32,998 nucleotides of DNA from Phaeoceros laevis (Eukaryota > Anthocerotophyta > Anthocerotopsida > Notothyladales): positions 1 to 32,998 of the forward strand of contig JBNGIQ010002658.1 of assembly GCA_049999765.1 (NCBI GenBank), written 5' to 3'. The notes under the pieces are model-generated. The model saw nothing but the letters and a program-made list of their open reading frames with translations, was not told the origin of the DNA and did no database searches. The position numbers and the translations under genes are program-made. The first letter of the stretch is position 1, and the number at the start of each line of letters is the position of its first letter. Positions 28,208 through 32,998 of the stretch are shown piece by piece.

Positions 28208-30725
28208 TCACTGCCACCCAAAAACAGAATCAAGCACGGCAACGAGGGCTAGGGAGATGGGGTAGATGGCCAACGCCACAAACGCCATCCAAAGAGGGAA
28301 TGTGGTGCGGAGACTCGCCAGAAGCCCAATGACACAAGTGGCGAAAACGATGACCGTCACCTCGGAGGAGAAATCCCACACCAGTCCTCTCACATACACC
28401 ACAGCCAAGAAGATGCCCAAGCACAATGTGTTGTTCATGGTGACACCGCCATACACCTGCAAAGCTCACAGCGTGTCAACAAGAATATAACTGCATAGAC
28501 AAGACTACTGAAGTGCATACCTGGGCGGCCATGTATGGAGAATTGAGTCTGACCTGAGAGTACGTCATCGAGATGTTGCGTTTCCTTTTGCCTTTGGCGA
28601 AAAGAATGGAAGAGATGGCCTCGCTGGAGTTGGTAGCCAAGGGTGTCAAAATGAAGGAGATGAAGAATGGAGAGATGCTGGCAGCGTTGGAGAAGTTGGT
28701 GATGGCATCCACCAGCGGATCAGCGAAAACCCCAGCAATCAGTGCTCCCAATGCTATGAGCAGAATAGCTTTGGTGATGATGTATGCTTTGCTCGGATCC
28801 CCATCTTTTTCTTCGTCATCTTCCCCGTCCGAGTCGTCTAGCCTTGCTAGAGCATTCCGGGCATTCTGCATAGATCGAGGAATTAGCTGAGGAACTTTCA
28901 TGGGTCCAGCCACAACAGCTTTAGCTTTATACCGATAAACCTAAAAGGAAGCAAACCTTTTCTTCCTCATTCCATAAGGCATGATGGGGCCTATTATCAG
29001 ACTTCTTTTTGCCAATACTTTGCAGCCATTTCTCCATGCCGTTGAAGAACTCCGGGAATGAGATCGCGCTGTCCCTTGACACGTCGAAGTCAGACATCCA
29101 ACTGTTCACCACCTCTTCCGATGGCACACTTCTCTCATGTTCAAAACTTATGCCCACAATTAGTGCCCTCAGCTCCTTCTCGGAGAGAAGCCCATTATCG
29201 TCGGCATCAAAATGTTTGAACAGCCTGCAATGTTGACACACAGGTGCGGTCAGACTATCCTTGCAAAACCAGTGTACAAGTCAGTACCTGATACCTGCCA
29301 GAAGGACTCACTTTTCAAACACAACACGATTCGGTTTTCCATTCTGGATGATATCTCCCCATTGACGCTCTTGTGTAAACGTGTGCACCCGGTGGACAGC
29401 ATGACTTCTGATGTAACGCTCCCGAGCCATTATTTGTTTTCTAGCTTGGATCCAAGGTGCAAACACCTACAAAACCATGAACTCAGTGGAAAATTTTTCC
29501 AACTTCTTGGATGCATCCCAGGCTGCGACAGATGTACCATGTCTGTCAGCCTGAGCAGCTTCATCTCATGGATAACAGACTAGCTAAGCAACATGAAGTT
29601 CAGAATCAATTTCACGCCTGGTTGAATACCTGGTAAGAACAGTAGCCTGCCAACCCCAGCAGGGAGACAACTCCCCCAATGAGTACTGCCGCATTGCCAG
29701 CAGTTGTCCATCCAAAAACGCGAGGAGACTGAGCAATGAGGTACGGCAGGACGGTGATGATCATTATCCACGACGCTTCTCTCGTCTGATTATCAGTTGT
29801 GACGCCCGTCTCTGTACCATGGCAGATCCACCACATAAAAGTAATACGTCAAAATACACATCCCGCACATTACAAGGTGAACATTCTCTAGACCACCACT
29901 TGGCACACAAAGACAGCAAATAGAGAGGAAGGTGAAGTCATCTCTGGAGCACGTTATCGAAGACCTACTGAACAGGTCGAACTTTCGGGTGAGTGTTTTG
30001 TCCTTCGCCACTAATTGGCCATGCCTGGGATTGATTTCCAGATCACAACGCCCCACAATCAGGGATGAGCCCCAAAGCAGTGTAAGCAGCATCACAGTAG
30101 ATCCGGCAAGCAGACCCATCCCCACAAGCACTTCTTCGGCAGCGTTTTCCTGAGAGGCCGACAATCCAGACACTGCCACGTCCAACCGCAATCCCTCAGA
30201 GTGGGTTCAGTAAATCTACGAACTGTACCACCCAACCAGAGTGGATCTGGATCCGAAGATACCTGCAATTAAAATGGCATCTGGCAGACAGCCTAGGAGA
30301 GGGAGAAGCAGGCCACCAATGAGCCCAGGGTTTACGACTGCTAGCAGCAACTCGCTGCCCTCGGACAGGCATTGTGCAGCCTTGAGCATAAGGTACCCGT
30401 ACGCCAAGAGAAGGAAGATGTTTCCGCCAACGCTTTTTGAGCAAGGGAGAAGTCCATAAGCCTCCTCGCACTCGTCCTCTCCTTTGAGCTTAGGTAAGGG
30501 TAAGGCTTGGCTCCCAGGAAACAGCTCCAGATGCGACTCAAAACCTTCAAAGCTTTCAACCTTCAGCCCTTCCTCCTCATTGCTTGCCGGTTGCTCAAAT
30601 CTCTGCAAAGTCTTCACCGAAAATCCCGCCGTAGGAGCGAGCCCGTAGGCTGCGAAGAGTACTCCCGCAGAAAAAGCAAGTAAAGCACAGGCTCTGGGCG
30701 CCCCCTGCCCCACTCCCATTTTCAT
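28208..30725 (-). CDS. NCL: Sodium/calcium exchanger with EF-hands, NCL type
   Basis: NCL proteins are plant membrane exchangers (CaCA superfamily) that move Ca2+ against Na+ and affect salt and calcium balance. Exons on the minus strand: 30725-30263, 30172-29969, 29811-29630, 29466-29312, 29224-28957, 28865-28554, 28456-28208; phases close to 610 aa. Features in order: signal-anchor-like start (CALLAFSAGVLFAAYGLA), CEEAYGLLPCSKSVGGNIF, first alpha repeat (SEGSELLLAVVNPGLIGGLL then LGCLPDAILIAVSGL), GMGLLAGSTVMLLT, a cytosolic loop with EF-hand DADDNGLLSEKE and a second DVSRDSAISFPE, an acidic stretch (DDSDGEDDEEKDGD), second alpha repeat (ADPLVDAITNFSNAASISPF then TPLATNSSEAISSILFA) and a terminal YGGVTMNNTLC...FSSEV block. 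I took the first ATG of MKMGVGQ; the second is two codons on. All motifs match the family, so it is expected to be functional. Confidence 0.95.
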
Positions 30726-32329
30726 CGCCCTCAATGACCAGGTGTGACCTCCACCTGTTACAAACTGCAAAACAGGCTCAGCTGTCCTGTCTGTGAAACA
30801 ACACAACCCAATAGCAGAAGAAGGGAGAAGACAAACGTGCTACCCTCAAGGTCGAGACCCTGAGATCACGTCTTCACGACATCAACAAAGATGAACACAG
30901 TAGTCAAGAGGGCGTGTAACGATCCTCAGGATCTGAATGAAGTGACAGTTGCGGTGCATTGGAAGGAACGGACAAAGGTGTTTAAGAGATGGTTCCTGCC
31001 TCAATGACTAGCTTTCATCCGCAAGCCGGCCGGACGAGCTCCAGCAGCTGCAATTAACCTCCTCAGTCGCTTCCGGTCGCTCAGTGTCACCAAAGGAGCG
31101 CCAAAAGCGTGCAATTGGACGCTTTCCCGCGCCTGTACTTTTAGCATTATTATTAGCCTATCTGATCCAGAACGCCCCACGGAGCAATTGAGAATTGCCT
31201 CCACACCCACCCCCCAAAATGGCCAATTGATCTGGCCACGAACTTCCTCGCGCACGTCACGATCACCCTGGCTCTGCCACATCAGCTAATGGCCTCCCAC
31301 CAGTCACGAGTCGCCACTTGCGATTTAGCACTTTGTGCCAGGATGGATGTGGATGGTAAAATGTCGGCCGTACTGTACTTTGAACTGCTTTTGTACATCC
31401 AACCTTGAGGATGATGTGCTTACCGTGGATTCGTTGGTGGCCTTGGATCATTATTATGATAGTCAGATACATAGACTACACTGTTTGTTTGTCCAAGGCA
31501 TATAGGGAAACTCATCTTTGCTTCATTTTTCCAGACTTTGTATTCATTAGCAAGCTAATATTATAGAAACTCAAAAATCAGATCACTAACTCATAGCTGA
31601 ACTCATATTTGCGTTCATTAGCGCATAATCTACCCATAAACCTCAGGCCATGAACTCATTTAGTAGTACATGGGTATGCCGCATGCACACATGCATGATG
31701 TGGTGGGACTAGCGTTTGGGCCTAGGGATGTTCTCTAAGAAAATGTGCACCTATGATTTTGAACATAGATAACATAACAAACTACTATAGAATTCTCAAA
31801 GAAAATATAAACTTCCAAGTAAACGAAACTACCTTATGCATACACAAGACTTCAAAGCACATCTTAAGAATCGAGGCATGTAATATCTTAAGGCAGGTAG
31901 CACCTCTTAATGCATGTTGCACGATACACCTCTTAAGAATCATTGCTTTGCATCCGCATCCAACCTTAATATGTGTTTAACCAAGAATGTTGAATAAAAT
32001 CAGGGAACCAATTTTGGATGTTCAGAACGTGAAGCGTTCAACCAGCCTCATGTTCAACCAGCAAGGTTGTAGTGGCGGTTGCACAAATTCTTTAGCCATC
32101 ACAAGTAAAACCCTAGCTGTCATAAACATATAGTGACCACTATTGTTTTTCTTTGTATAGTGCATTTGATTGTGTGTCTGTAAGAATTGACATAGTTAGT
32201 AGTTTATTAGACTATCTTTGCGCTAACTTCTTCTCTTGAATATTGTGCACATGCTATTGGCAAGCGCGATGAGGAAAATGAAACTTTCATGCAGCACAAA
32301 ATTGTTTTTACTCAGATTATCCTTAGGAC
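30726..32329. other. Gene-poor stretch upstream of the exchanger gene
   Basis: The first few hundred bases are the presumed promoter and 5'UTR of the minus-strand exchanger gene. A minus-strand open frame at 31001-31282 (ending Arg/Ala-rich, GARPAGLRMKASH) has no recognisable family. From about 31500 to 32250 the sequence is AT-rich with scattered short repeats such as CACCTCTTAA (about 31901 and 31928) and TCAACCAGC (32038 and 32054), and no gene. Confidence 0.5.
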
Positions 32330-32520
32330 CTCTTCGGACTGGCAGTTCGCCATGAACTGGAGCAGTTCAATTCGCGGTGGATCTCGCGAGGTTCGCAAAA
32401 AAATAATGGAACTTTTCCAGTTCGTCCCGAACTGCGCTTGCCGCCAACTGCCCACCAACGAAAACGAAATTCACGGAATGGCAGTCTCGGACTGGCCACC
32501 AGTTCGCGTTTAGATTTAGG
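32330..32520. repeat. AGTTCG-rich segment with partly inverted ends
   Basis: The hexamer AGTTCG or its near-complement CGAACT recurs many times, with GGCAGTTCG at the left (about 32341) and complementary CGAACTGC/CAACTGCC strings at about 32430-32453, plus repeated CGGACTGGC at both ends (about 32335 and 32488). It looks like a decayed foldback element, but borders cannot be set. Confidence 0.4.
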
Positions 32521-32559
32521 TCAGCAGTTGAGGCGCACGCGGCACCTGTCTCCCCCTTG

Positions 32560-32960
32560 GAATTGTGAGGGCGGGCTGGGAGGGAGGTGCTATCCATCCC
32601 GATTTCCAGTAGGGAGGCCCAAGAGAGGCTGGGAGGGAGGCGCCATCCCTCCCCAATTCCCCCAATTCCCACCAGGGCCGTGCACAATATGGCGGGAGGG
32701 AGGCGCCATCCCTCCCTTCCAAATTCCCAGCAGGGGCGAGGGGATCGTGCGAGGAAGGGAGGCGCCTCCCTTCCAATTCCCAGCAGGGGCGAGGGGATCG
32801 TGCGAGGAAGGGAGGCGCCTTTCAGGTTGGGGTCCCAGCAGGGGCGAGGGGATCGTGCGAGGAAGGGAGGCGTCTTTCAGGTTGGGGAGGCGCCTTTCAG
32901 GTTGGCAGCCATGGCAGAGAGGCGCCTAAGGTTCTAGGTTGGCAGCCATGGCTGGGTGGC
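32560..32960. repeat. GC-rich minisatellite with palindromic core
   Basis: Units contain GCAGGGGCGAGGGGATCGTG followed by CGAGGAAGGGAGGCG, three times at about 32732, 32783 and 32839 (51 and 56 nt apart). To the left are looser copies of GGGAGGGAGGCGCCATCCCTCC (about 32633 and 32696), and GGGAGGCGCCTCCC (32758-32771) is a perfect palindrome. CAGGTTGG(C/G)A(G) strings repeat at 32823-32945. Open frames across it on both strands are artefacts of the repeat. Confidence 0.85.
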
Positions 32961-32998
32961 GCCCCCTTGGCTGGCAGCCATAGGAGAGAGGGAGGGAG

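Noticed and set aside
31001-31282. Minus-strand 93-codon ORF upstream of the exchanger
   Set aside because: The Arg/Ala-rich end looks compositional; no domain or neighbouring exon supports it.
1-32998. CRISPR array, bacterial operon, integron or phage module
   Set aside because: Spliced plant genes fill the window, and the repeats found lack the regular repeat-spacer pattern of CRISPR.
1-32998. tRNA or rRNA genes
   Set aside because: No tRNA box A/box B pair with a cloverleaf, and no rRNA-like stretch, was seen on reading; a covariance-model scan was not possible.

Overview
This window is nuclear DNA from a plant, most likely a seed-free land plant (bryophyte, lycophyte or fern grade). The reasons are spliced genes with short GT-AG introns (mostly about 70-280 nt), chloroplast and mitochondrial targeting extensions, plant-specific families (an RDR gamma-type RNA-dependent RNA polymerase, an MTP12-type zinc carrier, a PLGG1-type chloroplast envelope carrier, an NCL-type Na+/Ca2+ exchanger with EF-hands, an RBL14-type rhomboid), PPR-repeat remains and telo-box promoter motifs. 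I cannot name the species. Exon joins were worked out by eye from splice signals, reading phase and remembered family sequences; no alignment was run. Layout, left half: 1-2680 is mostly gene-free, with a 24-nt repeat at the left edge and a 147-nt tandem duplication near 1.8-2.1 kb. 2685-3773 (+) is the 3' part of an RBL14-like rhomboid protein with a RanBP2 zinc finger; its catalytic His and oxyanion Asn appear to be lost. 3938-4512 is a roughly 260-bp sequence present twice. 4728-5309 (-) encodes a small basic protein, probably mitochondrial. 5710-7590 (+) is a decayed PPR gene. 8179-12939 (+) is a 16-exon RNA-dependent RNA polymerase whose 3' end runs into three tandem copies of an exon/intron cassette. 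14567-16070 (+) is S-adenosylmethionine synthetase with a TATA box and a 5'UTR intron. Layout, right half: 17412-19948 (+) is an MTP12-like zinc carrier in 10 exons. 20144-22546 (+) is an Era-type organellar GTPase in 8 exons, one intron being GC-AG. 23119-25342 (+) is a PLGG1-like (LrgA/LrgB) glycolate/glycerate carrier in 7 exons. 25513-25864 is a MITE-like element with terminal inverted repeats. 26188-27271 (+) is an unknown gene for a Pro/Gln/His-rich protein with a frame problem in its last exon. 28208-30725 (-) is an NCL-type cation/Ca2+ exchanger in 7 exons. The remaining 2.3 kb has no gene I can support and ends in a GC-rich minisatellite. The genes are independent eukaryotic units, not an operon. 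A recurring theme is local tandem duplication, including duplication of splice junctions at the RDR 3' end and in MTP12 intron 1. Exon phases close exactly for MTP12 (475 aa), Era (506 aa), PLGG1 (532 aa), NCL (610 aa) and, with two less certain junctions, RDR (1101 aa).
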